A model generated the notes under the pieces. It was not told the origin of the DNA and did not search any database. It saw only the letters and a list, made by a program, of their open reading frames with translations. Source: Bacillota bacterium (GTDB lineage: Bacteria > Bacillota > Clostridia > TANB77 > CAG-465). From it: a stretch of 64,000 nucleotides of DNA. How positions within the stretch are numbered: position 1 is the first letter of the stretch; each line of letters begins with the position of its first letter. The translations under genes and the position numbers were made by a program. Location of the stretch: contig JAEYPQ010000030.1 in the NCBI GenBank assembly GCA_023410645.1, forward strand, positions 69,490 through 133,489, in the 5' to 3' direction. Positions 8,208 to 15,736 of this stretch are shown in pieces.

Positions 8208-8372
8208 ATGAAAAAACTGATAATAGGAAAAAAAGACGGAATAATCGCTTTAAATCAATTATCTGAAACTTTAGAGGGCTTAGAAGTGGATTTTAAGTAT
8301 ATAATTAAGAGTAATAAATCAGAGGAAAAAGATAAATCTAAAAAAACGAAAAAATCAAAAAAAGATAAATAG
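8208..8372 (+). CDS. small basic protein, Lys-rich tail
   Basis: A 54-residue ORF beginning MKKLIIGKKDGIIALNQLSE, with a short beta/helix N-terminus and a highly charged tail made almost only of Lys, Ser, Asp and Thr. It has an excellent ribosome site (TAGGAGGAAAG) and the shared promoter/leader (TGATATAAT at 8161-8169, AGTGTTTTGTAGGAGG). The next gene begins 2 nt after its stop, implying translational coupling. Function unknown; the tail suggests nucleic-acid or membrane-surface contact. Confidence 0.6.
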   Translation: MKKLIIGKKDGIIALNQLSETLEGLEVDFKYIIKSNKSEEKDKSKKTKKSKKDK

Positions 8373-8374
8373 TA

Positions 8375-8593
8375 ATGTGGAGATATAAAATAGAAGAGAA
8401 TAAAAATAGACAATCTAAAAAAGAAGATAACAATTATGTGATGTATGGTATGACTTTGGAAATGTGTATAGAAACTTCATTTGATGTTATCTTTAATCAT
8501 ATAGTGATAGGAATAGCTATTAGACTCGCTTTAGGACTTGGTGTAGGTGCTATATTGAACATATTCATAAAAAATAAATATGGTAAGATATAA
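8375..8593 (+). CDS. small glycine-zipper-like membrane protein
   Basis: A 72-residue protein. Residues 1-22 are charged and soluble. From MYGMTLEMCIETSF onward it is hydrophobic with evenly spaced glycines (IGIAIRLALGLGVGAILNIF), typical of one membrane hairpin with a glycine-zipper face. The start at ATG 8375 lies 2 nt behind the stop of the 54-residue gene and lacks its own ribosome site, so it is probably translated by coupling; ATG 8443 (MYGM) is an alternative. Similar short proteins of unknown function occur in Firmicutes accessory regions. I cannot assign a role. Confidence 0.55.
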   Translation: MWRYKIEENKNRQSKKEDNNYVMYGMTLEMCIETSFDVIFNHIVIGIAIRLALGLGVGAILNIFIKNKYGKI

Positions 8594-8699
8594 ATTCAAA
8601 CTTTAAATAAACTGAAAATAATGGTAAAATGAATCTTAATTTAGTAATAGAACAAGTAGGGTAATAAGATAAATAATAACTTGTGGAGGGAAAAGAATA

Positions 8700-9152
8700 A
8701 TGGGTAATAATGAGAGTGTTGAGATATTTAATAAAGAAAAAAATAAATTGAACAATAGATTAAAAGAAAAATTTAATTTAAGTGAATTGCAATAAGATAG
8801 GTTACAATCTACAATATTTAAATCAATAATATATAATGATGAATTAGAATTGTTATTTAACAATATAGAAAAAGAATTAGAAAGTGATGTAAATACTGAA
8901 GAAGATAAATTAGAATTGGAAGAAATTAAATATAGATATTTATTAGCAAAAAAAGGAAGCAAGTCAGTAAAAGATTTATGGGAACAAATAAATATATGTA
9001 TAGAAAAGGAATTAACAAAGGAACAATTTGAATTTGTTTTAAAAATTTATTATGATTTTTTTAAATTATTAGCAAATACATTGGGCTCAAGAGAAGAAAC
9101 AGAAATAATGAAAAATTTAGATAAGATAATAAAAGAAATATCTATTCTATAA
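8700..9152 (+). pseudogene. helical protein gene interrupted by one nonsense codon
   Basis: A 150-codon reading frame with GGAGGG 9 nt before ATG 8700 is open throughout except for a single TAA at 8793-8795 (codon 32). Before it: MGNNESVEIFNKEKNKLNNR and LKEKFNLSELQ. After it the same frame continues DRLQSTIFKSIIYNDELELL and on to KEISIL at 9152. The 100-residue piece from ATG 8850 has no ribosome site. The product would be an acidic, all-helical cytoplasmic protein of unknown family. The stop could be a recent mutation or a sequencing error. Confidence 0.6.
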
Positions 9153-9247
9153 AAAATAGTAATCTGTAAATTAGTTAAAAATTTAAAACTGTCTCATTGC
9201 ATTGATTGTTGTTTTAATATATCATATTCTCGAAAGGAGGAAGAACT

Positions 9248-9724
9248 ATGGCTAATGAAAATAAAAAAGACTTTAATTCTATGCTTAAAGATAATAAGGA
9301 TATGCCTAAATTTGTGAAAATAACTGATGAGCTAAGCATTAAAAGATATGGTGGAGATAATATGTATTTTGCACCACCTATTTTCTATGATGAAGTAATG
9401 AAGAAAGTACCTTATGGAAAAATTACAACTGTTGGAGATATTAGAGAATACTTTGCAAAGAAAAACAATGCAGATTTTACTGATCCAATTACAGCAGGAA
9501 TATTTACTTCTATTGTTGCTTGGGCAAGTTATCAAAGCGAATCAGATGAAACACCTTATTGGAGAACATTAAAAAACAATGGAGAACTTAATCCCAAATA
9601 TCCGGAAGGTATAGAACTTCAAAAGAAGAAACTTGAAGAAGAAGGTCATACCATTATTCAAAAAGGTAGAACGAATATTAGATACTATGTAAAGGATTAT
9701 AAAAAAAAATTAATAGATCTATAA
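9248..9724 (+). CDS. alkyltransferase-like (MGMT-like) protein without the active cysteine
   Basis: A 158-residue protein with the DNA-binding domain of O6-alkylguanine-DNA alkyltransferases. VPYGKITTVGDIREYFA (residues about 54-70) is the start of that domain and its helix-turn-helix. The segment PYWRTLKNNGELNPKYPEG (103-121) sits where the acceptor motif PCHR is found, so Cys is replaced by Tyr104 and His by Trp105. LEEEGHTI follows as in active enzymes. Without the cysteine it cannot accept alkyl groups; cysteine-less relatives (ATL proteins) bind alkylated bases and hand them to excision repair. AAAGGAGG supports the start. An ogg gene lies 0.8 kb downstream. Confidence 0.78.
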   Translation: MANENKKDFNSMLKDNKDMPKFVKITDELSIKRYGGDNMYFAPPIFYDEVMKKVPYGKITTVGDIREYFAKKNNADFTDPITAGIFTSIVAWASYQSESDETPYWRTLKNNGELNPKYPEGIELQKKKLEEEGHTIIQKGRTNIRYYVKDYKKKLIDL

Positions 9725-9776
9725 TTCAAATAACAATTTGTATCATTATTAAATTTGATAATGATATAATAAGTAT

Positions 9777-9892
9777 ATCAGTTGATGGAAATCAGTAATT
9801 TTGGTAGTCTAATGTGGTATTAATTTCTCATATACCTATTGTTAAGGCTCCAATTTTAAAACGTATTAACTTTTAAGTTAATACGTTTTTTT
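9777..9892 (+). ncRNA. possible short orphan transcript
   Basis: An extended -10 (TGATATAAT, 9762-9770) is followed by about 90 nt with no ORF of note and then a strong terminator, so an RNA of about 115 nt is expected. The segment contains AGTAATTTTGGTAG, close to the leader AGTAATTTGTAGG of nearby genes. It may therefore be only the leader of a lost gene. No -35 box is evident. Confidence 0.3.
9858..9892 (+). terminator. intrinsic terminator
   Basis: AACGTATTAACTT / AAGTTAATACGTT stem followed by a T run. Confidence 0.85.
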
Positions 9893-9920
9893 ATTATAAC
9901 AAGAATCTATGAAATAATAA

Positions 9921-9957
9921 AATAGTTTATAGTCAAATTCACTATAGACTATTTTTT
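9921..9957 (+). terminator. second intrinsic terminator
   Basis: ATAGTTTATAGT / ACTATAGACTAT stem and TTTTTT, 30 nt behind the previous one and immediately before mscL. Confidence 0.75.
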
Positions 9958-10011
9958 ACATTTTTCTTGATTTTGCATTATATTTGGTATAAAATATTAT
10001 TGGTGATTAAT

Positions 10012-10563
10012 ATGAAAAAGGAAGCAGCTAAAATAATTGAAGAAAAAACAAGAAAAGCAGAAAAGAATATGAAAAGAACAATGGATGATTACAAAAATTT
10101 CGCGATAAAAGGTAATATAGTAGACCTTGCAATAGGTGTTGTTATAGGTAGTGCCTTTACAAATATAGTTAATACACTAGTTAATTCAACCATTATGCCA
10201 ATAATTAGTGTTTTAACCAATAGAGTTGATTTATCCACTTTATTTATTGCATTAAATGGAAGAAGTTATGAAAGTTCAGCAGCTGCAAAAGCAGCTGGAG
10301 CAATTACATTAGATTATGGATTACTTCTTAATGCATTACTTAATTTCTTTATAGTTTCATTTACACTTTTTATTGTAGTGAAAAATATAAATAAAATGAA
10401 AAAGAAAAGTGAAGATAACGCACAAGAAATCGAAAACATTACTACTAAAGAATGTCCATATTGTAAAAATACTATTCCAATAGAAGCTACTAGATGTGGA
10501 TTTTGTACTAGTAAATTAACTAATAAAAAAGTAGATGGTGAGGAGAAAATAGTAGAAGAATAA
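10012..10563 (+). CDS. mscL: large-conductance mechanosensitive channel MscL with zinc-ribbon tail
   Basis: Pore-forming protein that opens under membrane tension to release solutes after osmotic downshock. FAIKGNIVDLAIGVVIGSAF is the amphipathic N-terminus plus TM1 with the gating glycines; LLLNALLNFFIVSFTLFIVV is TM2, followed by a basic cytoplasmic helix. The C-terminus adds a zinc ribbon (CPYCKNTIPIEATRCGFC), common in clostridial MscL and absent from the E. coli protein. An upstream in-frame ATG at 9967 would add 15 residues, but ATG 10012 has the ribosome site GGTGATTA and fits the family. The residues before the channel (KKEAAKIIEEKTRKAEKNMK) form an unusual charged helical extension. 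The stop overlaps the ogg start. Confidence 0.93.
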   Translation: MKKEAAKIIEEKTRKAEKNMKRTMDDYKNFAIKGNIVDLAIGVVIGSAFTNIVNTLVNSTIMPIISVLTNRVDLSTLFIALNGRSYESSAAAKAAGAITLDYGLLLNALLNFFIVSFTLFIVVKNINKMKKKSEDNAQEIENITTKECPYCKNTIPIEATRCGFCTSKLTNKKVDGEEKIVEE

Positions 10564-11423
10564 TGGAAGAATTAAAATTAGAAGTAAATTGTTTTAATTT
10601 AAAATATACAGTGGAATGTGGTCAGTGTTTTAGATGGGAAAAAGTAATTGATGAAGATAATACCTACATAGGTGTTATTAAAGATAGAGTAATAAAGATA
10701 AGACAAAATGATAATAAAGTATTTGTAAGTAGTAACAATATGGAAAATTTAGAAGATGTTATAAAAAATTACTTTGATTTATATACTGATTACAAAAGTA
10801 TAGAAGAAGAGATATCCAGAATTGATGATAATGTTAATAAAGCAGTAAAAAATACTACTGGAATAAGAATACTTAATCAAGACTTTTTTGAAACATTGGT
10901 TTCATTTATAATATCAGCAAATAATAATATACCTAGAATATCTAAATCAATAAAAGAAATATCAAAAAGATATGGTAAAAAGATTATATTTGAAAATAAA
11001 GAATATTTTCTATTTCCTACGCCTAATGAATTAAAAAATGTTAGTGAAGAAGAATTTAGACAATGTGGAGTTGGATTTAGAGCTAAATATATAAAAAATA
11101 CTGTAAAAGATATATTAGATTTAAAAGTTGATATAAATAATATAAATGATATTGATACAAAGGAATTAAGAGAAGTTTTAATAAAAATGCAAGGTGTTGG
11201 ACCAAAAGTTGCAGACTGCATATTATTATTTTCATGTTCAAGAAAAGAAGTATTTCCAATTGATGTTTGGGTAGAAAGAGTAATGTGTAATCTTTATTTT
11301 AATGAAACTGGAAGAGTAATGAAAAAGAAAGAAATACTTGAATATGCTGATAATAATTTTGGAAAATATGCAGGTGTAGTACAGCAACATCTATTTCACA
11401 ATATAAGAGAAAAGATGATATAG
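10563..11423 (+). CDS. ogg: 8-oxoguanine DNA glycosylase / AP lyase
   Basis: Base-excision repair enzyme that removes oxidised guanine. The N-terminal OGG domain carries VECGQCFRWEK (residues 17-27). The helix-hairpin-helix glycosylase domain follows, with MQGVGPKVADC (209-219), in which Lys215 is the Schiff-base nucleophile, and FPIDVW with the catalytic Asp234, matching OGG1 K249 and D268. Length 286 is normal. The ATG overlaps the mscL stop (TAATG), so translation is coupled and the two genes form an operon. The MGMT-like protein upstream makes this a small DNA-repair neighbourhood. Confidence 0.88.
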   Translation: MEELKLEVNCFNLKYTVECGQCFRWEKVIDEDNTYIGVIKDRVIKIRQNDNKVFVSSNNMENLEDVIKNYFDLYTDYKSIEEEISRIDDNVNKAVKNTTGIRILNQDFFETLVSFIISANNNIPRISKSIKEISKRYGKKIIFENKEYFLFPTPNELKNVSEEEFRQCGVGFRAKYIKNTVKDILDLKVDINNINDIDTKELREVLIKMQGVGPKVADCILLFSCSRKEVFPIDVWVERVMCNLYFNETGRVMKKKEILEYADNNFGKYAGVVQQHLFHNIREKMI

Positions 11424-11490
11424 ACTTGTCATACTTGTCTTGTTTAACACATTTTTTATATATTCATATAATGTAATATGGTGAAGATAT

Positions 11491-11991
11491 ATGAATATAG
11501 AAGATAGATTAATTACTATAAATGAAATGACAAGACCAGGTGAGAATTTAAAAAAAGTAAAAAGGATAATATTGTCAAGTACAAATTTAAAAAATGTTTC
11601 AGCAGTAAAATGTAGAAATGATATAGAAAGATTTAAATATCAGGCTGAAAATTATTTATCGTATCATTATATAATTGATTTAGCTGGAAATATTGTTAGG
11701 TGTGTACCAGAAGATGAAATATCATATTCAACTAATAAATTTGATATAGATTCTGAAAGCATTAGTATAGCAATTGTAGAAGATGATGAAAATAATATAT
11801 CTACTGAAAGCTTTAGAGTACAAATAGAACTTATACAAAATATTTGTGAAAGCTACTTGCTTAATCCATTAGAAGATATATATATGATATATGATATTAC
11901 AGGAAGTAGAAAACCAAGATATTATATAGATAATAAATTTAAATTTGAGGATTTAAAAATGCAAATTTCTGATAATATTTGGTATAGTTAA
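11491..11991 (+). CDS. amidase_2/PGRP-fold protein lacking its zinc ligands
   Basis: A 166-residue protein with the fold of T7-lysozyme-type N-acetylmuramoyl-L-alanine amidases. It shows ITINEMTRPGENLKKVKRII, YLSYHYIIDLAGNIVRCVPE, then SISIAIVEDD and IYDITGSRKPRYYI, each aligning with the family pattern. The three zinc ligands are gone: the His of the VIHYT strand is Ser29, the His of RHYDVTG is Ile133, and the Cys of KxCP is Lys141. It should not hydrolyse peptidoglycan but may still bind it or a related ligand. It has no signal peptide. The start has GGTGAAGATAT upstream. The fold assignment is good; the role is unknown. Confidence 0.7.
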   Translation: MNIEDRLITINEMTRPGENLKKVKRIILSSTNLKNVSAVKCRNDIERFKYQAENYLSYHYIIDLAGNIVRCVPEDEISYSTNKFDIDSESISIAIVEDDENNISTESFRVQIELIQNICESYLLNPLEDIYMIYDITGSRKPRYYIDNKFKFEDLKMQISDNIWYS

Positions 11992-12045
11992 ATTTAGTGA
12001 ATAATCAATTTTATATGTTTAATAATATAATAGAAGGTGATTTTA

Positions 12046-12171
12046 ATGAAAAATGTTTTCCATATGCAAGCTCCAGAAGATGATGAATTTTATGACAGTG
12101 ACTATTATTACTATGATGATTTAGTAAATAATATCGAAGAAGATATTTTTGATAATTTTGAAGAAGAATAG
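12046..12171 (+). CDS. 41-residue highly acidic microprotein
   Basis: A short ORF with a good ribosome site (GAAGGTG, 8 nt before ATG) and a terminator directly after it. Roughly two fifths of the residues are Asp or Glu, with six Tyr, three of them consecutive (FYDSDYYYYDDLVNN). It has a single Lys and no Arg, so net charge is strongly negative. No family is recognised. It lies about 280 nt before a CRISPR array and downstream of the dead amidase-like gene; a DNA-mimic role is conceivable but unsupported. Confidence 0.6.
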   Translation: MKNVFHMQAPEDDEFYDSDYYYYDDLVNNIEEDIFDNFEEE

Positions 12172-12183
12172 TATTAAATAAAG

Positions 12184-12225
12184 AAGCTACTGATTTACAG
12201 ATATAAGTCAGTAGCTTTTAATTTT
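12184..12225 (+). terminator. intrinsic terminator
   Basis: AAGCTACTGA / TCAGTAGCTT stem with a following T-rich tract, ending the microprotein unit. The 230 nt between here and the CRISPR array are very AT-rich without ORFs and are the likely CRISPR leader. Confidence 0.75.
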
Positions 12226-12454
12226 AAATAATTTAACATTGATTTTTTATAAATTAAGTGATAAGATATTATAAAATATCTGTCGATACTAAATAGTATA
12301 AAAAATATGCTAGATTGACAGTTGATAAAAGTATTTAAAATTTAGTATTTTTTAAATAAATGTAATTTAATCATTTTAAAATATAAAAAATGAATAGAAC
12401 GACAGATTTATTGATTTTTGTATTGTAATATACTGAATTTCCGAATGTCCTACT

Positions 12455-12813
12455 ACTTAAATCTAAATATATTAGAATGTAAACAAATCATCAAATATAT
12501 GCGTTGCCATATATTGTAGACTTAAATCTAAATATATTAGAATGTAAACTATCTATTGCTGTAATGATTTGGTTACTCATTTGTGAACTTAAATCTAAAT
12601 ATATTAGAATGTAAACGCATTAAATAATAAATCTCGTATTCTATTCTCGAAACTTAAATCTAAATATATTAGAATGTAAACAAATTAACTTTAACAATAC
12701 TTCCTCTCTCATATTTTACTTAAATCTAAATATATTAGAATGTAAACCTAACAACTATAACGCTTATCTCATAATCGCTTTTAACTTAAATCTAAATATA
12801 TTAGAATGTAAAC
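12455..12813 (+). CRISPR. CRISPR array, 6 repeats and 5 spacers, no cas genes in window
   Basis: Six identical 30-bp repeats start at 12455, 12520, 12587, 12652, 12718 and 12784. Each begins ACTTAAATCT, has the inner near-palindrome CTAAATATATTAG, and ends GAATGTAAAC. Five unique spacers measure 35, 37, 35, 36 and 36 bp. The repeat end ATGTAAAC resembles the crRNA 5' handle of clostridial type I-B repeats, which suggests transcription on the plus strand with the AT-rich leader at 12226-12454. The first and last copies are not degenerate. No cas gene occurs in the 64 kb, so the array either relies on a distant cas locus or is inactive. The subtype is an inference. Confidence 0.95.
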
Positions 12814-12814
12814 A

Positions 12815-12882
12815 AAAAAATTAAAGATAAAAATGACTATTAAAAAAAGTAGTATATACTTCTAATAGTCACTTTTATCTTT
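12815..12882 (-). terminator. murC terminator
   Basis: Long inverted repeat AAAGATAAAA(A/G)TGACTATTA (12823-12842 and 12863-12882), followed on the minus strand by a T run. It overlaps the murC stop codon and lies against the last CRISPR repeat. Confidence 0.8.
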
Positions 12883-14287
12883 ACATCATTTCGCTTATAT
12901 GTGTTACACTTCCAGCACCAAGAGTTAATATAATATCTCCTGGTTGCATAATTTCTTTTAGATATTTTGCAATATCTTCAAGTTCTGGAATGTATATTGC
13001 ATTTACATCATTTTCTTTTAATTTATTGACTAAATCCAATGACGAAACACTTCCATCATCAATTTCACGTGCTGCATATATATCTGCAATAATAGCTATA
13101 TCACAATCAGAAAAAGATGTTGAAAAATCATTTAACAATTCTTTAGTTCTTGTGTATGTATGAGGTTGAAATACAGCAATTATTCTATTGTGTTCTTTTT
13201 GTTTTGCAACAGCTAAATTAGCTTTTATTTCTGTTGGATGATGTGCATAGTCATCATATACTAATATGTTATTATCAAATTGTTTCTTTAATTCAAATCT
13301 TCTTTTTGCACCACAAAAATCATTTAAACTCTTTTGCATTACTTCAAAATTAATACCATGAGCATAAGATGCTGTAATAGCAGCAAGTGCGTTATATACG
13401 TTATGTATTCCTGGTACAGTTAATGAAAATTTATATGTAATTTCATTATCAGGATTTCTAACATCAAAAGTATAAAATCCTTTTATATTACAAGAAATAT
13501 TTTTTGCATATATAGTTGCAGTAGGCTCACTAAGTGAAAATGTAAGAATCTTAATTTTTTTATTTGCTAAAGATTCATCTAATTCATGAGATACATCCAT
13601 GCAATTAACATCATCTTTATTAACTACTAAAATTCCATTGTCACTTGTCATAAGTATAAATTTTTTAAAAGATTCTTTAATTTCTTCTATACCTGCAAAG
13701 TAATCTAGATGATCTTCCTCTATATTTAATATAACAGCTGTATTATGTGGGAAATTTAAGAAACTATCCACATATTCACAAGATTCAAGTATAAAGTATT
13801 CAGATTCACCAATTCTATAATTTAAGTTATCAAGTTTTTTAAATTTTCCACCTACTTGTATATTAGGATCAAGATTTGCATCAATAAAAATTGAAGATAT
13901 CATTGAAGTAGTGGTAGTCTTTCCGTGTGTACCTGAAATACAAATAGGTAACTTGTAGCTTTCTAGTAAAAGTCCTAAGAATTTTGCACGTTCATAAGTT
14001 GGTATACCAAGAGATTTTGCACGTACATATTCTGGATCATGTTGGTTAATTGCAGATGTATAGACAATGATATCTGCATCTTTTACTAATTCTGCATTTG
14101 AACCAATAAATACAGGAATATCATTTTTTTCTAAAATTTCTGTCATATCTCCAGCATTTTTATCAGAACCAGTTACAGTATATCCTTCTTTTTTTAGAAT
14201 TAGTGCAATACCACTCATACTAACTCCACCAATACCAATCATATGTATTTTTTTTATATTTTCTAAAACCTTAAAAGTTTTTTCCAT
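12881..14287 (-). CDS. murC: UDP-N-acetylmuramate--L-alanine ligase
   Basis: Cytoplasmic Mur ligase that adds L-alanine to UDP-MurNAc, the first amino acid of the peptidoglycan stem. It has the N-terminal UDP-binding Rossmann motif IHMIGIGGVSMSGIA (residues 14-28), the ATP loop GTHGKTTTTS (about 118-127) and the Mg-binding EDHLDYF. The C-terminal domain carries VYDDYAHHPTEI and FQPHTYTRTKEL. Length 468 is typical. The ribosome site is AAGGAAGTG before the ATG at 14287. It is the only minus-strand gene of its neighbourhood and is transcribed divergently from the TPR gene. Confidence 0.96.
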   Translation of the reverse strand: MEKTFKVLENIKKIHMIGIGGVSMSGIALILKKEGYTVTGSDKNAGDMTEILEKNDIPVFIGSNAELVKDADIIVYTSAINQHDPEYVRAKSLGIPTYERAKFLGLLLESYKLPICISGTHGKTTTTSMISSIFIDANLDPNIQVGGKFKKLDNLNYRIGESEYFILESCEYVDSFLNFPHNTAVILNIEEDHLDYFAGIEEIKESFKKFILMTSDNGILVVNKDDVNCMDVSHELDESLANKKIKILTFSLSEPTATIYAKNISCNIKGFYTFDVRNPDNEITYKFSLTVPGIHNVYNALAAITASYAHGINFEVMQKSLNDFCGAKRRFELKKQFDNNILVYDDYAHHPTEIKANLAVAKQKEHNRIIAVFQPHTYTRTKELLNDFSTSFSDCDIAIIADIYAAREIDDGSVSSLDLVNKLKENDVNAIYIPELEDIAKYLKEIMQPGDIILTLGAGSVTHISEMM

Positions 14288-14398
14288 TAAAATTTCACTT
14301 CCTTTTAGTTACATTATAATATTATACAAAAAAAAACAATATTAGTCAAATTTTTTTGTATTTTTTTGTATAAAGATATCAAAGCCGAATAATAATAC

Positions 14399-14427
14399 TT
14401 GAAATTACATAAAAAATGTTGTATAAT
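14399..14427 (+). promoter_or_regulatory. sigma-A promoter of the TPR gene
   Basis: TTGAAA (14399-14404), 17-bp spacer, TATAAT (14422-14427). It overlaps the possible ATG at 14416, ruling that start out. Confidence 0.75.
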
Positions 14428-14451
14428 ATCATAAGCAAAGGACGTGGAGAA

Positions 14452-15552
14452 ATGGTTATTGATAAAATTGCAAGTATATTCGTTGCAGTATTATTATTAT
14501 TTGCTTTAAGTAATAGATATATAAGAAGATATGCACCAGAAAACTTAATAATTATTGCATTATTATCTTTTTCATCAAGTATGTATGTCATTCTAACAAT
14601 ATATGATATATATTCACCTATATATATTCAAATAGCATTTATATTATTTAGTATAATTATACCTCTTGTTGCAGTATTCTTACAATATAATAATATTATA
14701 TTATCAAGAAAAATATTATACTATAACATGAAACTAGCATATATTTCAAGAGATTATAAAAAGACAATTGAATTAATTGAAAAAATAGTTGAAAATGAAG
14801 GAAGAAATTCTGAAGTAATGTATACACTAGGACAGTGTTATAAGAAAGTAAATGATTTTATAAATGCAAGAGATTCTTTTGTAGTGGCAATTGAATTAAA
14901 TGAAAAGGATTATAGATCATTTTATGAACTTGGATTAATATTAGATGAAACAAATAAAAAAGAAAAAGCTATGGAAATGTTTAAAAGAGCTTTAAGTATA
15001 AAAAAAGATTTTTATGAAGCAGAGGAGGCTTTAGGTATTTGCCTTACAAGCCAAGGAAAATTTAAAGAGGCAGTTACTGTATATAAAAATGCTCTTAAAT
15101 ATCATTCTAATTCATACGAACTTAATTATAATATAGGTATGATTGAGCTTGAACTTGGAAATTATGAATCATCAGAAGAAGCTTTTAGAAAATCAGTAGA
15201 AATAAAGCCAGATTTATACACTGCTCACTATAATATAGGAAATATTAATTATTTAACTGGAAAGTATAATGAAGCTATTGATTCATATAAAAGAATACTA
15301 AATTCAAGTACATATGGGCCAAAAGCATATTATAAAATAGCTGCTTCATATGCTTCACTTAAAGAATATGATAAAGCTATGGCAAATCTTGAATATGCAA
15401 TAGAATTAGATAATACAGTTATAAACAAAATAAAAGAAGAAATAGCATTTGATGGAATGAAAGATTTAATTAACACATATTTAGACGATAGAAAAATATT
15501 AGAAAGCAAGGAAAAACAAAAGAAAAACTATATGAACGAGAAAAATAATTAG
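14452..15552 (+). CDS. membrane-anchored TPR protein
   Basis: A 366-residue protein with three hydrophobic segments near the N-terminus (about residues 5-20, 32-52 and 58-82) and then at least seven tetratricopeptide repeats. Clear TPR units include SEVMYTLGQCYKKVNDFINA, YELNYNIGMIELELGNYESS and TAHYNIGNINYLTGKYNEA. TPRs form a helical scaffold for protein-protein contacts, here presumably on the cytoplasmic face. The start at 14452 is used because the earlier ATG at 14416 lies inside the promoter and AAGGACGTGGAG precedes 14452. The partner is unknown. A terminator follows directly. Confidence 0.8.
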   Translation: MVIDKIASIFVAVLLLFALSNRYIRRYAPENLIIIALLSFSSSMYVILTIYDIYSPIYIQIAFILFSIIIPLVAVFLQYNNIILSRKILYYNMKLAYISRDYKKTIELIEKIVENEGRNSEVMYTLGQCYKKVNDFINARDSFVVAIELNEKDYRSFYELGLILDETNKKEKAMEMFKRALSIKKDFYEAEEALGICLTSQGKFKEAVTVYKNALKYHSNSYELNYNIGMIELELGNYESSEEAFRKSVEIKPDLYTAHYNIGNINYLTGKYNEAIDSYKRILNSSTYGPKAYYKIAASYASLKEYDKAMANLEYAIELDNTVINKIKEEIAFDGMKDLINTYLDDRKILESKEKQKKNYMNEKNN

Positions 15553-15593
15553 AAAATCTTACTAATAATTAAATATGTTAGTAAGATTTTTTT
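15553..15593 (+). terminator. intrinsic terminator
   Basis: AAAATCTTACTAA / TTAGTAAGATTTT stem with T run. Confidence 0.85.
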
Positions 15594-15688
15594 GTAAAAA
15601 AATTAATATATATTAACTAAATATCTGTTTATATTGAATATACATATTTTCTGTGTTAAACTATAAAAGTATTGTTGGAGGTGGGAAC

Positions 15689-15712
15689 ATGAAGAAAATT
15701 AATATTAATTAA
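15689..15712 (+). CDS. seven-residue leader peptide upstream of an ABC-F gene
   Basis: A strong ribosome site (TTGGAGGTGGG) precedes ATG AAG AAA and a stop after MKKININ. The ABC-F start codon follows 24 nt later, with its own TTTGGAGG. Genes for antibiotic-protecting ABC-F proteins are often controlled by such peptides through ribosome stalling. No terminator hairpin is obvious between the two, so the mechanism here would have to act on translation. Confidence 0.4.
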   Translation: MKKININ

Positions 15713-15736
15713 AAAACTCAAATTTGGAGGTAATTA

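Noticed and set aside
14067..14345. Plus-strand frame opposite the start of murC
   Set aside because: No ribosome site, low-complexity hydrophobic product and complete overlap with a certain gene.
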